Origin: Variovorax sp. V213
GTDB taxonomy: Bacteria; Pseudomonadota; Gammaproteobacteria; Burkholderiales; Burkholderiaceae_C
Direction of reading: 5' to 3'
Assembly: GCF_041154455.1 (NCBI RefSeq)
Contig: NZ_AP028664.1
Location: forward strand, 1,551,001-1,615,000
Length of the DNA: 64,000 nt
The position numbers and the translations under genes are program-made. The notes beneath the pieces are model-generated. The model made no database searches, was not told the DNA's origin, and saw nothing but the letters and a program-made list of their open reading frames with translations. Positions within the stretch are counted from its first letter, which is position 1. Each line of letters starts with the position of its first letter. Shown here in pieces: positions 41,032 to 49,246 of this stretch.

Positions 41032-42519
41032 ATGATTGACAAACTCAGCTGGGTCGCGATCTACCCCGAAGTCGTGCTGCTGGTCATGGCCTGCATCATT
41101 GCGCTGGTCGACCTGTCGAGCACCAGTGCGCAGCGCACGCGCACCTACATCCTGACGCTGCTCACGCTGGCCGTGGTGGCCGTCTTGACCGGCATCGCCG
41201 CCAACGACGGCAAGACGGTCTACGGCTTCGGCGGCATGGTCGTGAGCGACCCCATGGGCAACTGGCTCAAGTGCTTTGCCACGGTGGCCCTGATGGTCAC
41301 GCTGGTCTATGGCCGGCCCTACGCGGCGGACCGAGAAATGCTGCGCGGCGGCGAAATGTTCACCATCAGCATGTTTGCGCTGCTGGGCATGTTCGTGATG
41401 ATCTCGGGCAGCAACTTCCTCTTGATCTACCTGGGCCTCGAACTGCTCACGCTCTCGAGCTACGCGCTGGTGGCGCTGCGCCGCGACAACGCGGTGGCAA
41501 GCGAAGCGGCCATGAAGTACTTCGTGCTCGGCGCCATGGCCAGCGGCTTCCTGCTCTACGGCCTCTCCATGATGTACGGCGCGACCGGTTCGCTCGACGT
41601 CAACGAGGTGTTCAAGATCATCGCGAGCGGCAAGGTGAACCACCAGGTGCTGGTGTTCGGCCTGGTGTTCATCGTCGCGGGCCTGGCCTTCAAGGTGGGG
41701 GCTGCGCCTTTCCACATGTGGGTGCCCGACGTGTACCAGGGCGCCCCGACGGCCGTCACGCTGCTGATCGGCGCGGCGCCCGAGCTGGCCGCCTTCGCCA
41801 TCATCATCCGCCTGCTGGTGGAAGGGCTGCTGCCGCTGGCCATCGACTGGCAGCAGATGCTGGCCCTGCTGGCCATCGCATCGCTGCTGGTGGGCAACCT
41901 CGCCGCCATCGCGCAGACCAACCTCAAGCGCATGCTGGCCTACTCGACCATTGCGCAGATGGGCTTCATGCTGCTCGGCCTGGTGGCGGGCGTGGTCAAC
42001 GGCAACACCTACAACGCGCAGTTCGCGTACAGCGCCTCGATGTTCTACATCGTGACCTACGTGCTGACCACGCTGGCGAGCTTCGGCATCATCCTGCTGC
42101 TGGCGCGCGAGGGCTTCGAAAGCGAAGAGATCACCGACCTGGCAGGCCTGAACCAGCGCAGCCCGCTGTATGCCGGCGTGATGGCCATCGCGATGTTCTC
42201 GCTCGCGGGCCTGCCGCCGCTGGTCGGGTTCTATGCCAAGCTGGCGGTCCTGCAGGCGCTGATCGCGTCGGGCCAGGCGCTCTATATCGGCCTGGCCGTG
42301 TTTGCGGTGATCACGTCGCTGATCGGCGCCTTCTACTACCTGCGCGTGGTCAAGGTCATGTATTTCGACGCTCCCGTCACGGCCAGCACCGTGTCGGCGC
42401 CGCGCGACGTGCGCACCGTGCTCTCGATCAACGGCTTGCTGATTCTCTTGCTGGGCATCGTTCCCGGCGGCCTTATGACGCTGTGCGCCAACGCCATCGT
42501 GGCGACGCTGGCCAACTGA
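41032..42519 (+). CDS. nuoN: NADH-quinone oxidoreductase subunit N
   Basis: A 495-residue antiporter-like membrane subunit with about fourteen helices. Signatures are YLGLELLTLSSYALVALRR and KVGAAPFHMWVPDVYQGAPT. The ATG at 41032, preceded by GAGAACGAG, gives MIDKLSWVAIYPEVVLLVM; an upstream in-frame ATG overlaps nuoM and is rejected. It completes the fourteen-subunit set. Confidence 0.97.
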   Translation: MIDKLSWVAIYPEVVLLVMACIIALVDLSSTSAQRTRTYILTLLTLAVVAVLTGIAANDGKTVYGFGGMVVSDPMGNWLKCFATVALMVTLVYGRPYAADREMLRGGEMFTISMFALLGMFVMISGSNFLLIYLGLELLTLSSYALVALRRDNAVASEAAMKYFVLGAMASGFLLYGLSMMYGATGSLDVNEVFKIIASGKVNHQVLVFGLVFIVAGLAFKVGAAPFHMWVPDVYQGAPTAVTLLIGAAPELAAFAIIIRLLVEGLLPLAIDWQQMLALLAIASLLVGNLAAIAQTNLKRMLAYSTIAQMGFMLLGLVAGVVNGNTYNAQFAYSASMFYIVTYVLTTLASFGIILLLAREGFESEEITDLAGLNQRSPLYAGVMAIAMFSLAGLPPLVGFYAKLAVLQALIASGQALYIGLAVFAVITSLIGAFYYLRVVKVMYFDAPVTASTVSAPRDVRTVLSINGLLILLLGIVPGGLMTLCANAIVATLAN

Positions 42520-42535
42520 TCCCGGCCAGAGCACG

Positions 42536-42841
42536 GTGTCGCAAACCGCCTCGGTCTGGGTCGTGCTCGTGGTGGCGCTGCTGGCGGCCAACCTGCCGTT
42601 CTTCAACGACCGGCTGTTTGGCGCCATACCGCTGCAAGTCCATCCCAAGTCGCTGGCGATCCGCCTTGCCGAACTGGTGGTGATGTACTTCGTCGCTGGC
42701 GGCGTGGGACTGCTGTTCGAACGCAGGGCAGGGCAGATCGCCCCGCAGGGCTGGGAGTTCTACGCGGTGACCGGCGCGCTTTTCATCGTGCTGGCATTTC
42801 CAGGATTCACCTGGCGCTACCTCATGAAGCACAGGCACTGA
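42536..42841 (+). CDS. DUF2818 family small membrane protein
   Basis: A 101-residue protein from a GTG start, with hydrophobic segments SVWVVLVVALLAANLPFF, LVVMYFVAGGVGLLFE and VTGALFIVLAFPGFTWRYL, so three helices in the inner membrane. DUF2818 proteins sit directly after nuoN in many betaproteobacteria, and this one starts 16 bases after it. This suggests a role linked to complex I, perhaps in assembly, but no function is known. Confidence 0.85.
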   Translation: MSQTASVWVVLVVALLAANLPFFNDRLFGAIPLQVHPKSLAIRLAELVVMYFVAGGVGLLFERRAGQIAPQGWEFYAVTGALFIVLAFPGFTWRYLMKHRH

Positions 42842-42842
42842 C

Positions 42843-43451
42843 ATGACTTCCACCTCCATTGCCGAATCGCACCTGAAGGAAGAACGCACCGCCAGCGAGG
42901 TCCTGGTCAAGGGCAACTTCCTCCAGGTCTGCCGCGACACCGTGCGCCTGCCCGACGGCCACACCGCCACGCGCGAGTACGTGATCCATCCGGGCGCGGT
43001 GGTGGTGGTTCCGCTGCTCGACGACGGCCGCGTGGTGCTGGAGCGCCAGTACCGCTATCCGGTCGGGCACGTGATGACCGAGTTTCCGGCCGGCAAGCTC
43101 GACGCGGGCGAGGATCCGTTCCTTTGCGGCCAGCGCGAGCTGCTCGAGGAAACCGGCTACACCGCGCGCGAATGGGCATATGCCGGCGCCATGCACCTGG
43201 CGGTGGCTTATTCCACCGAGATCATCCACATCTACTTTGCGCGCGGCCTTTCGCTCGGCAAGCGCCAACTCGACCACGGCGAGTTTCTCGACGTTTTCAC
43301 GGCCACGCCGCAGGAAGTGGCCGGCTGGTGCCGCGACGGCACGATCACCGACGCCAAGTCGCTCACTTGCGCGCTCTGGCTGCAGAACGTCCTTTCGGGC
43401 GCATGGGAACTCGATTGGCAGGCCCCCGCTGCGCAAGGCGGCGCGGGATAA
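42843..43451 (+). CDS. NUDIX hydrolase, ADP-ribose pyrophosphatase type
   Basis: A 202-residue NUDIX protein. The Nudix box is complete: GKLDAGEDPFLCGQRELLEE followed by TGY, giving GX5EX7REUXEEXGU. The preceding VVVVPLLDDGRVVLERQYRYP resembles ADP-ribose pyrophosphatases (NudF type), which split ADP-ribose to AMP and ribose 5-phosphate. It begins one base after the DUF2818 stop, at the distal end of the nuo transcript, and could recycle NAD breakdown products. Substrate is inferred. Confidence 0.9.
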   Translation: MTSTSIAESHLKEERTASEVLVKGNFLQVCRDTVRLPDGHTATREYVIHPGAVVVVPLLDDGRVVLERQYRYPVGHVMTEFPAGKLDAGEDPFLCGQRELLEETGYTAREWAYAGAMHLAVAYSTEIIHIYFARGLSLGKRQLDHGEFLDVFTATPQEVAGWCRDGTITDAKSLTCALWLQNVLSGAWELDWQAPAAQGGAG

Positions 43452-43458
43452 TCCGCGC

Positions 43459-43926
43459 ATGAAGGTTCTCGATCTACGCTGCTCGCATGGCCACGGCTTC
43501 GAAGGCTGGTTTGCGTCCAACGAGGCGTTTGAAACCCAACTCTCGGCCGGCCTCGTCGAGTGCCCGGTCTGTGCCGACACGCGCATCGTCAAGCTGCTGA
43601 GCGCGCCGCGCCTCAACCTTGGCAATGCGAAGGAACCCGCGGGTGCCGCCGCAGCGCCGGGCCCTGCTTCGGCTGCCAAGGCGCAGTTGCCGGCCGAAAT
43701 GTCTCCCGAGGCGCGCTGGATGCGCGCCGTGCGCGAGGTTCTCGCGAAGACCGAGGACGTCGGCGAGCGTTTTGCCGACGAGGCTCGCAAGATGCACTAC
43801 GGCGAAGCCGAAGAGCGCGGAATCCGCGGCCAGGCCACCCGCGAGCAGACCGAAGCGCTGCTCGAAGAAGGCATTCCGGTGATGCCGCTGCCGATACCCG
43901 CCGCGCTCAAGGAAACGCTGCAGTAA
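43459..43926 (+). CDS. DUF1178 family protein
   Basis: A 155-residue protein starting MKVLDLRCSHGHGFEGWFASN. The N-terminal CSHGHGFEGWF and VECPVCADTRIVKLLSAP form a small zinc-ribbon-like unit with C, H and CxxC ligands. The middle is Ala/Pro-rich, and the conserved C-terminal half contains VGERFADEARKMHYGEAEERGIRGQAT. The family is widespread in proteobacteria with no assigned function. It starts seven bases after the NUDIX gene. Confidence 0.88.
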   Translation: MKVLDLRCSHGHGFEGWFASNEAFETQLSAGLVECPVCADTRIVKLLSAPRLNLGNAKEPAGAAAAPGPASAAKAQLPAEMSPEARWMRAVREVLAKTEDVGERFADEARKMHYGEAEERGIRGQATREQTEALLEEGIPVMPLPIPAALKETLQ

Positions 43927-43950
43927 TCCGCTGCTGCCGCTCTTGCGGCT

Positions 43951-45735
43951 TCAAGCCGCGAATTGAAGGGCCGCCAGGCGGGCGTACACCCCGCCTTGCG
44001 CTACCAGCGTGGCATGCGTTCCGTGTTCGACGATGCCGCCATGGTCGAGCACGATGATGCGGTCGGCCTTCTGGACCGTGGCCAGGCGGTGCGCAATGAC
44101 GAGCGTGGTCCGGCCTTCCATTGCCGATTCGAGCGCCGCCTGCACCATGCGCTCGCTCTCCGCATCGAGCGCGCTCGTCGCTTCGTCCAGCAACAGGAGT
44201 GGCGGGTTCTTGAGAATGGCGCGCGCGATCGCGATGCGCTGGCGCTGTCCGCCCGACAAGCGCACCCCGCGCTCGCCGAGGAAGGTGTCGTAGCCCTCGG
44301 GCAATGCCTGCAGAAAGTCGTGTGCAAAGGCCGCGCGGGCGGCGGCATGCACCTCGTCGGCGGTTGCGTCGGGGCGTCCGTAGCGGATGTTTTCGAAAGC
44401 GCTGGCCGAGAAGATCACGGCATCCTGCGGCACCAGGCCGATGCGGGTGCGCAGATCGCGCAGCGCGAGCGAGGCCAGCGGCACGCCGTCGAGCAGCAGC
44501 CGCCCTGACTGGGGGTCGTAATAGCGCAGCAGCAACTGGAACACCGTGCTCTTGCCCGCGCCGCTCGAGCCCACCAGCGCCACCGTTTCGCCGGGCGCGA
44601 TGTCGAGGCTGAAGTTCTTCAGCGCCGGCGTGCCGGGGCGCGAGGGGTAGTGAAAAGTCACCGCCTCGAGCTTGACGGCGCTGCCCGCCACAGGAACGGG
44701 CGCAGCTGCCGGATCCGGCGGGGAGACGATCGCCGCCGGCGCATGAAGCAGTTCCATCAGGCGCTCCGTCGCGCCGGCCGCCCGCAGCAGGTCGCCGTAG
44801 ACCTCGCCGAGCACGGCGGTCGCGCTCGCGAGAATGGCCACGTAGACCACCGTCTGGCCCAGGTGGCCGGCCGTGATGTCGCCGCGCAGCACGGCCTGCG
44901 TGCCCTGGTACAGGCCCCAGAGCAGCGCTGCCGAGGTGGCGATGATGATGAAGGCCACCAGCACCGAACGCGCCTTGGTGCGGCGCACCGCGGTCCTGAA
45001 GGCATTTTCGGTCGATGCATTGAAGCGGCCTGCTTCACGCGATTCGGCGGTGTAGCTCTGCACCACCGGAATGGCATTGAGCACCTCGGCCGCGATGGCG
45101 CTCGAGTCGGCCACCCGGTCCTGGCTGGCGCGCGAGAGCTTGCGCACGCGGCGGCCGAACCACATGCTGGGCAGCACCACCAGCACCAGGATGCCCAGCA
45201 CCTGGACCATCACGTAGGGGTTGGTCCAGATCAGCACCGCCAGGGCGCCCACGCCCATGACCGCGTTGCGCAGCCCCATGCTCAGCGACGAGCCGACCAC
45301 CGTCTGTACCAGCGTGGTGTCGGCCGTCAGGCGCGACAGCACTTCGCCGGTCTGGGTCGTTTCGAAGAACGCCGGGCTCTGCCGCAGCACGTGGCCGTAC
45401 ACGGCATTGCGCAGGTCTGCGGTGACGCGCTCGCCGAGCCAGCTCACCGTGTAGAAGCGCGCGGCCGAAAAAAGACCCAGGGCCACGGCCACGGCGAAGA
45501 GAGCGCCGAAGTGCTCGCGCAGCGCCATGGTCTGCGCACCCTTGTCGGCGCTGACCAGCCCGCCATCGATCAGGCTGCGCAGCGCCAGCGGAAAGACCAG
45601 GGTCGTGATCGCGGCGAACACCAGAAAAATGCCCGCCAGAACGATCTGGATGCGGTATGGCCGTAGAAAAGGGTTCAGGCCCGACAGCGATCGGGGCGAG
45701 CCCTTGGCTGGTGAAGACAGAGGGGAAGAAGCCAT
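43951..45735 (-). CDS. ABC exporter, fused permease-ATPase (MsbA-like)
   Basis: About 594 residues. A six-helix exporter domain (about 30-320) is followed by an ABC ATPase with Walker A GSSGAGKST, signature LSGGQRQRIAIARAI, Walker B LLLLDEATSALD and switch H in LVIAHRLATV. Such half-transporters act as homodimers exporting lipids or drugs. I chose the ATG at 45735; the frame is open ten residues further to 45765. It is divergent from the MarR efflux operon, so it might share regulation. Substrate is unknown. Confidence 0.9.
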   Translation of the reverse strand: MASSPLSSPAKGSPRSLSGLNPFLRPYRIQIVLAGIFLVFAAITTLVFPLALRSLIDGGLVSADKGAQTMALREHFGALFAVAVALGLFSAARFYTVSWLGERVTADLRNAVYGHVLRQSPAFFETTQTGEVLSRLTADTTLVQTVVGSSLSMGLRNAVMGVGALAVLIWTNPYVMVQVLGILVLVVLPSMWFGRRVRKLSRASQDRVADSSAIAAEVLNAIPVVQSYTAESREAGRFNASTENAFRTAVRRTKARSVLVAFIIIATSAALLWGLYQGTQAVLRGDITAGHLGQTVVYVAILASATAVLGEVYGDLLRAAGATERLMELLHAPAAIVSPPDPAAAPVPVAGSAVKLEAVTFHYPSRPGTPALKNFSLDIAPGETVALVGSSGAGKSTVFQLLLRYYDPQSGRLLLDGVPLASLALRDLRTRIGLVPQDAVIFSASAFENIRYGRPDATADEVHAAARAAFAHDFLQALPEGYDTFLGERGVRLSGGQRQRIAIARAILKNPPLLLLDEATSALDAESERMVQAALESAMEGRTTLVIAHRLATVQKADRIIVLDHGGIVEHGTHATLVAQGGVYARLAALQFAA

Positions 45736-45775
45736 TGCTCGGATTCTACCGACCCTTGCCGCCACAAAGGCGGCC

Positions 45776-45804
45776 TTGACAATAATTGCCGAGGCAATTA
45801 ATAT
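45776..45804 (+). promoter_or_regulatory. Promoter and palindromic operator of the marR efflux operon
   Basis: TTGACA (45776-45781), a 17-base spacer and TAATAT (45799-45804) form a near-consensus sigma-70 promoter. Between and overlapping the boxes is the perfect palindrome TAATTGCCGAGGCAATTA (45783-45800), arms of eight bases around GA, a typical MarR-family site. The expected start point is about seven bases beyond the -10 box, at or beside the ATG at 45812. There is therefore no room for a ribosome-binding site. Confidence 0.8.
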
Positions 45805-45811
45805 TCAGCCC

Positions 45812-46360
45812 ATGAGCGATGCAGATACCCCGCCCGATACTTCCCAGGCCCCACCGGCCTCCCGCGACCCCGAGCGCCGGCCGGCCGACTTTTACCGTGC
45901 CGAAACCTACCAGGCCGAGGAAAGCATCGGGTACTTGATGCGGCGCATATTGAGCGCAGTGGCCCAGGCAGTGGAAACCCGCATGTGCGAGCCCGGCAGC
46001 CCGACCTTTCCCCAGTGGCTGCCGCTGTACAAGCTGCACGTCGGCGCGGCCACCACCGTGGCCGAACTGGCCCGCGCCTGCGAGCTCGACGCCGGTGCCA
46101 TGACGCGCCTGCTCGACCGCCTCGAGGCCAAGGGCCTGTGCCGCCGCGTTCGCTCGCTCGAAGACCGCCGCGTGGTCAATATCGAACTCACCGAAGAAGG
46201 CCGCGCCGCCGCCAAGGAAGTCCCGCACGTACTGAGCCGTGTGCAGAACGAGCACCTGGCGGGTTTCACCAACGAAGAGTGGGAGCAGCTCAAGGGTTAC
46301 CTGCGCCGCATCCTCGACAACGCGCAGGCCCTCGCAGCCCGTGGAGAAAAAAATGACTGA
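45812..46360 (+). CDS. MarR-family transcriptional regulator of the efflux operon
   Basis: A 182-residue winged-helix protein. The first 30 residues are Pro/Asp-rich and variable; the core has FPQWLPLYKLHVGAATTVAELA, the recognition helix region DAGAMTRLLDRLEAKGLCRR, and the wing VRSLEDRRVVNIELTEEG. It resembles EmrR/MprA repressors. It very likely represses its own operon through the palindrome inside its promoter, with relief by a toxic ligand; this is inference. The ATG is at the predicted transcription start, so the mRNA seems leaderless. It overlaps the next gene by eight bases. Confidence 0.92.
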   Translation: MSDADTPPDTSQAPPASRDPERRPADFYRAETYQAEESIGYLMRRILSAVAQAVETRMCEPGSPTFPQWLPLYKLHVGAATTVAELARACELDAGAMTRLLDRLEAKGLCRRVRSLEDRRVVNIELTEEGRAAAKEVPHVLSRVQNEHLAGFTNEEWEQLKGYLRRILDNAQALAARGEKND

Positions 46361-47834
46361 ATCCCTTGCCGCGCGCGCTGTGCGCCGCACCCCCGTCGTC
46401 GCCGCTGCTGCAATCCTGATGGTCGCGCTGGCCGGTTGTGCCGACATGGCCGGCATCGGCTCGGAGGCCAAGCTTCGCGATGCTTCTTCGCTTGGCATTG
46501 CCGCGGACGGCAGCGCTGCCACCGTGCCGAGCGTCGATCGCCAATGGTGGCTGGCCTTCGGCGATGCGCAGCTCAACACGCTGATCGACCAGGCGGTGGC
46601 CGGCAATCCGAACCTCCAGGTGGCGCGCGCGCGCCTCGCGCGGGCGCAGGCTTCCGCGGACATCGCCGAGTCGGCCTTGAAACCCAAGGTCAATGGCGAA
46701 CTCGACCTGAACCGCCAGAAGTTCAACAGCAACTACATCTATCCCGCACCGCTGGGCGGCTCGACGCAGAACATCGGCCTGCTGCAGCTGGGCGCCAGCT
46801 GGGAGCTCGACTTCTTCGGCAAGAACCGCACCGCGCTCGAAGCCGCCATCGGCAGCGCCAATGCCGCGGCGGCCGATGCCGACGCCGCGCGCGTACTGCT
46901 GGCCAGCAACGTGGCGCGCAGCTACTTCCAGTGGGCGCGCCTGAACGAGCAACTCGGCGTGGCGCAGCGCACGCTGGCCCAGCGCGACGAAACGCTCAAG
47001 CTCGTGCGCGACCGTGTGTCTGCGGGCCTCGACACCCGCCTCGAACTGCGCCAGAGCGAAGGCGGCTTGCCCGAAGCGCGCCAGCAGATCGAAGCACTCA
47101 ACGAGCAGATCGCGCTACAGCAGCACGCACTCGATGCGCTCGTGGGCCAGCCCAACGTGTCCGCATCGCTCAAGCCGCCGATGCTGGAGGCCGTCAAGCC
47201 CATCGCACTGCAGGCCAACATTCCGGCCGACCTGCTGGGCCGCCGCGCCGACATTGCCGCCGCGCGCTGGCGCGTCGAGGCCGCCACCAGCGACGTGGCC
47301 AATGCCAGGACCCAGTTCTATCCCAACGTGAATCTCACGGCCTTCGTCGGCTTCCAGAGCCTGGGATTCGGCAAGCTGCTCAAGTCGGGCAGCGAGCAGT
47401 GGGGCGTGGGTCCCGCGATCCACCTGCCGATCTTCGAAGGCGGCCGCCTGCGCGCCAACCTGCGCGGCAAGGCGGCCGATCTGGACGCCGCGATCGAGAG
47501 CTACAACGCCACCGTCCTCGACGCGGTGCGCGACGCGGCCGACCAGGTGTCGAGCGCGCAGTCGATCGCCCGCCAGCAGGCTGAACAGCGCGCCGCGCAG
47601 ACGGCGGCCGAAGGTGCCTACGACATCGCGGTGCAGCGTTACCGCGCCGGCCTCGGCAACTACCTCAATGTGCTGACCGCGGAAACCGCCGTGCTCGCGC
47701 AGCGCCGGCTGGCGGTCGATCTTGCCGCCCGCGCGCTCGACACGCAGGTGGGCCTGGCGCGCGCTCTCGGTGGCGGCTGGCAGCCGCCGGCGACCGCCAC
47801 CGCCGCGGCGCCCGCGCCGTCCGCATCGAACTGA
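46353..47834 (+). CDS. Outer-membrane efflux lipoprotein, NodT/OprM family
   Basis: A 493-residue TolC-like outer-membrane factor. The signal peptide ends in a lipobox LAGCADM, so it is a lipoprotein. Two repeats of the outer-membrane efflux domain follow, with long coiled-coil alpha-barrel segments rich in Ala, Gln and Arg and the NodT feature FYPNVNLTAFVGFQSLGF. The tail is Ala/Pro/Thr-rich. It forms the exit duct for the EmrAB-type pump encoded next. GTGGAG lies eight bases before the start, inside marR. Confidence 0.93.
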   Translation: MTESLAARAVRRTPVVAAAAILMVALAGCADMAGIGSEAKLRDASSLGIAADGSAATVPSVDRQWWLAFGDAQLNTLIDQAVAGNPNLQVARARLARAQASADIAESALKPKVNGELDLNRQKFNSNYIYPAPLGGSTQNIGLLQLGASWELDFFGKNRTALEAAIGSANAAAADADAARVLLASNVARSYFQWARLNEQLGVAQRTLAQRDETLKLVRDRVSAGLDTRLELRQSEGGLPEARQQIEALNEQIALQQHALDALVGQPNVSASLKPPMLEAVKPIALQANIPADLLGRRADIAAARWRVEAATSDVANARTQFYPNVNLTAFVGFQSLGFGKLLKSGSEQWGVGPAIHLPIFEGGRLRANLRGKAADLDAAIESYNATVLDAVRDAADQVSSAQSIARQQAEQRAAQTAAEGAYDIAVQRYRAGLGNYLNVLTAETAVLAQRRLAVDLAARALDTQVGLARALGGGWQPPATATAAAPAPSASN

Positions 47835-47872
47835 ACTGAACCGACTTCTTCGTCTTCGGAAAGAACTTCATC

Positions 47873-49216
47873 ATGAGCGACAACAACACCCCGACGCCCG
47901 CTGCTTCCGCAGCCCCCACCACCGCACCCGCAGCGCCTGCCGACAACGGCAAGCGCCGCCGCGCGCTGACCGCGCTCGCCGCGGTGGTGATCGTCGCCGG
48001 CGGCGGCTGGGGACTCTACGAATGGCTGGTTGCCAGCCACTACGAAGACACCGACAACGCCTACGTGCAGGGCAACGTCATCCAGATCACGCCGCAGATC
48101 GGCGGCACCGTCATGGCCATCAACGCCGACGACACCGACTTCGTGAAGGCCGGCCAGCCGCTGGTGCAGCTGGACCCCGCCGATGCGAAGGTGGCGCTCG
48201 AGCAGGCCGAAGCCGCGCTCGCGCAGGCCGTGCGCCAGGTACGCACGCTGTACGCCAACAATGGCTCGCTGGCGGCGCAGGTCACGCTGCGACAGGCCGA
48301 CATCGTCAAGGCGCAGAGCGACATCGCCAAGGCGCAGGACGACCTGCAGCGCCGCCGCGCGCTGTCGGGCAATGGCGCGGTTTCGAAGGAAGAGCTCAAC
48401 CACGCCGAGACGGCGCTCGACAATGCCAGGAGCCAGCTTGCGGCCGCGCAGGCCGGCGTGGTGGCCGCGCGCGAAGCGCTGACCAGCAACCAGTCGCTGA
48501 CCGAGGGCACCAGCGTGGCCCAGCACCCGAGCGTGCTGGCCGCCGCCGCCAAGGTGCGCGAGGCGTACCTGGCCACGCAGCGCGTGGCGCTGCCCGCGCC
48601 GGTCGACGGCTACGTTGCCAAGCGCACCGTGCAGCTCGGCCAGCGCGTCGCGGCGGGCACGCCGATGATGTCGATCGTGCCGCTCAACCAGCTGTGGGTC
48701 GACGCCAACTTCAAGGAAGTGCAGCTGCGCAACATCCGCATCGACCAGCCGGTGAAGCTCAAGGCCGACGTCTACGGCAAGAAGGTTGAATACACCGGCA
48801 AGGTCGCGGGCCTCGGCGTGGGTACCGGCAGCGCCTTTGCGCTGCTGCCGGCGCAGAACGCCACCGGCAACTGGATCAAGGTGGTGCAGCGCGTGCCGGT
48901 GCGCATCGCGCTCGACCCCGAGCAGCTCAAGGCCAACCCGCTGCGCATCGGCCTTTCGATGGATGCCGAGATCGACATCTCGCAGAAGAGCGGCAAGATG
49001 CTGGCCGATGCGCCGCGTGCCACCGCCATGTCGCAGACGCAGGTCTACAGCAAGCTCGACCAGGGCGCCGACGCCGAAGTCGATCGCATCGTGGCCGCGA
49101 ATCTCGGGCGCGGCGCGCCGGCAGCTTCCGCGGCGCCGGCAACGGGCCGCTCGGCCACGCCGGCAGCCAATGCCGCGACCGCTGCGCAAGGTGCTTCGCA
49201 ATCCCATCCCGGCTGA
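47873..49216 (+). CDS. emrA: Membrane fusion (periplasmic adaptor) protein, EmrA/HlyD family
   Basis: A 447-residue adaptor with a cytoplasmic N terminus of about 28 residues rich in Pro/Ala/Thr, one membrane helix (LTALAAVVIVAGGGWGLYEWL), then a lipoyl half-motif DTDNAYVQGNVIQITPQIGG, a long helical hairpin, the second lipoyl half VALPAPVDGYVAKRTVQLGQ and a beta-barrel. DTDNAYV is typical of EmrA. It links the inner-membrane pump to the outer-membrane factor. The C-terminal 45 residues are Ala-rich and probably disordered. Confidence 0.93.
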   Translation: MSDNNTPTPAASAAPTTAPAAPADNGKRRRALTALAAVVIVAGGGWGLYEWLVASHYEDTDNAYVQGNVIQITPQIGGTVMAINADDTDFVKAGQPLVQLDPADAKVALEQAEAALAQAVRQVRTLYANNGSLAAQVTLRQADIVKAQSDIAKAQDDLQRRRALSGNGAVSKEELNHAETALDNARSQLAAAQAGVVAAREALTSNQSLTEGTSVAQHPSVLAAAAKVREAYLATQRVALPAPVDGYVAKRTVQLGQRVAAGTPMMSIVPLNQLWVDANFKEVQLRNIRIDQPVKLKADVYGKKVEYTGKVAGLGVGTGSAFALLPAQNATGNWIKVVQRVPVRIALDPEQLKANPLRIGLSMDAEIDISQKSGKMLADAPRATAMSQTQVYSKLDQGADAEVDRIVAANLGRGAPAASAAPATGRSATPAANAATAAQGASQSHPG

Positions 49217-49246
49217 TCGCCGTTAACGGTTCCCGAGGCAAAGCCA

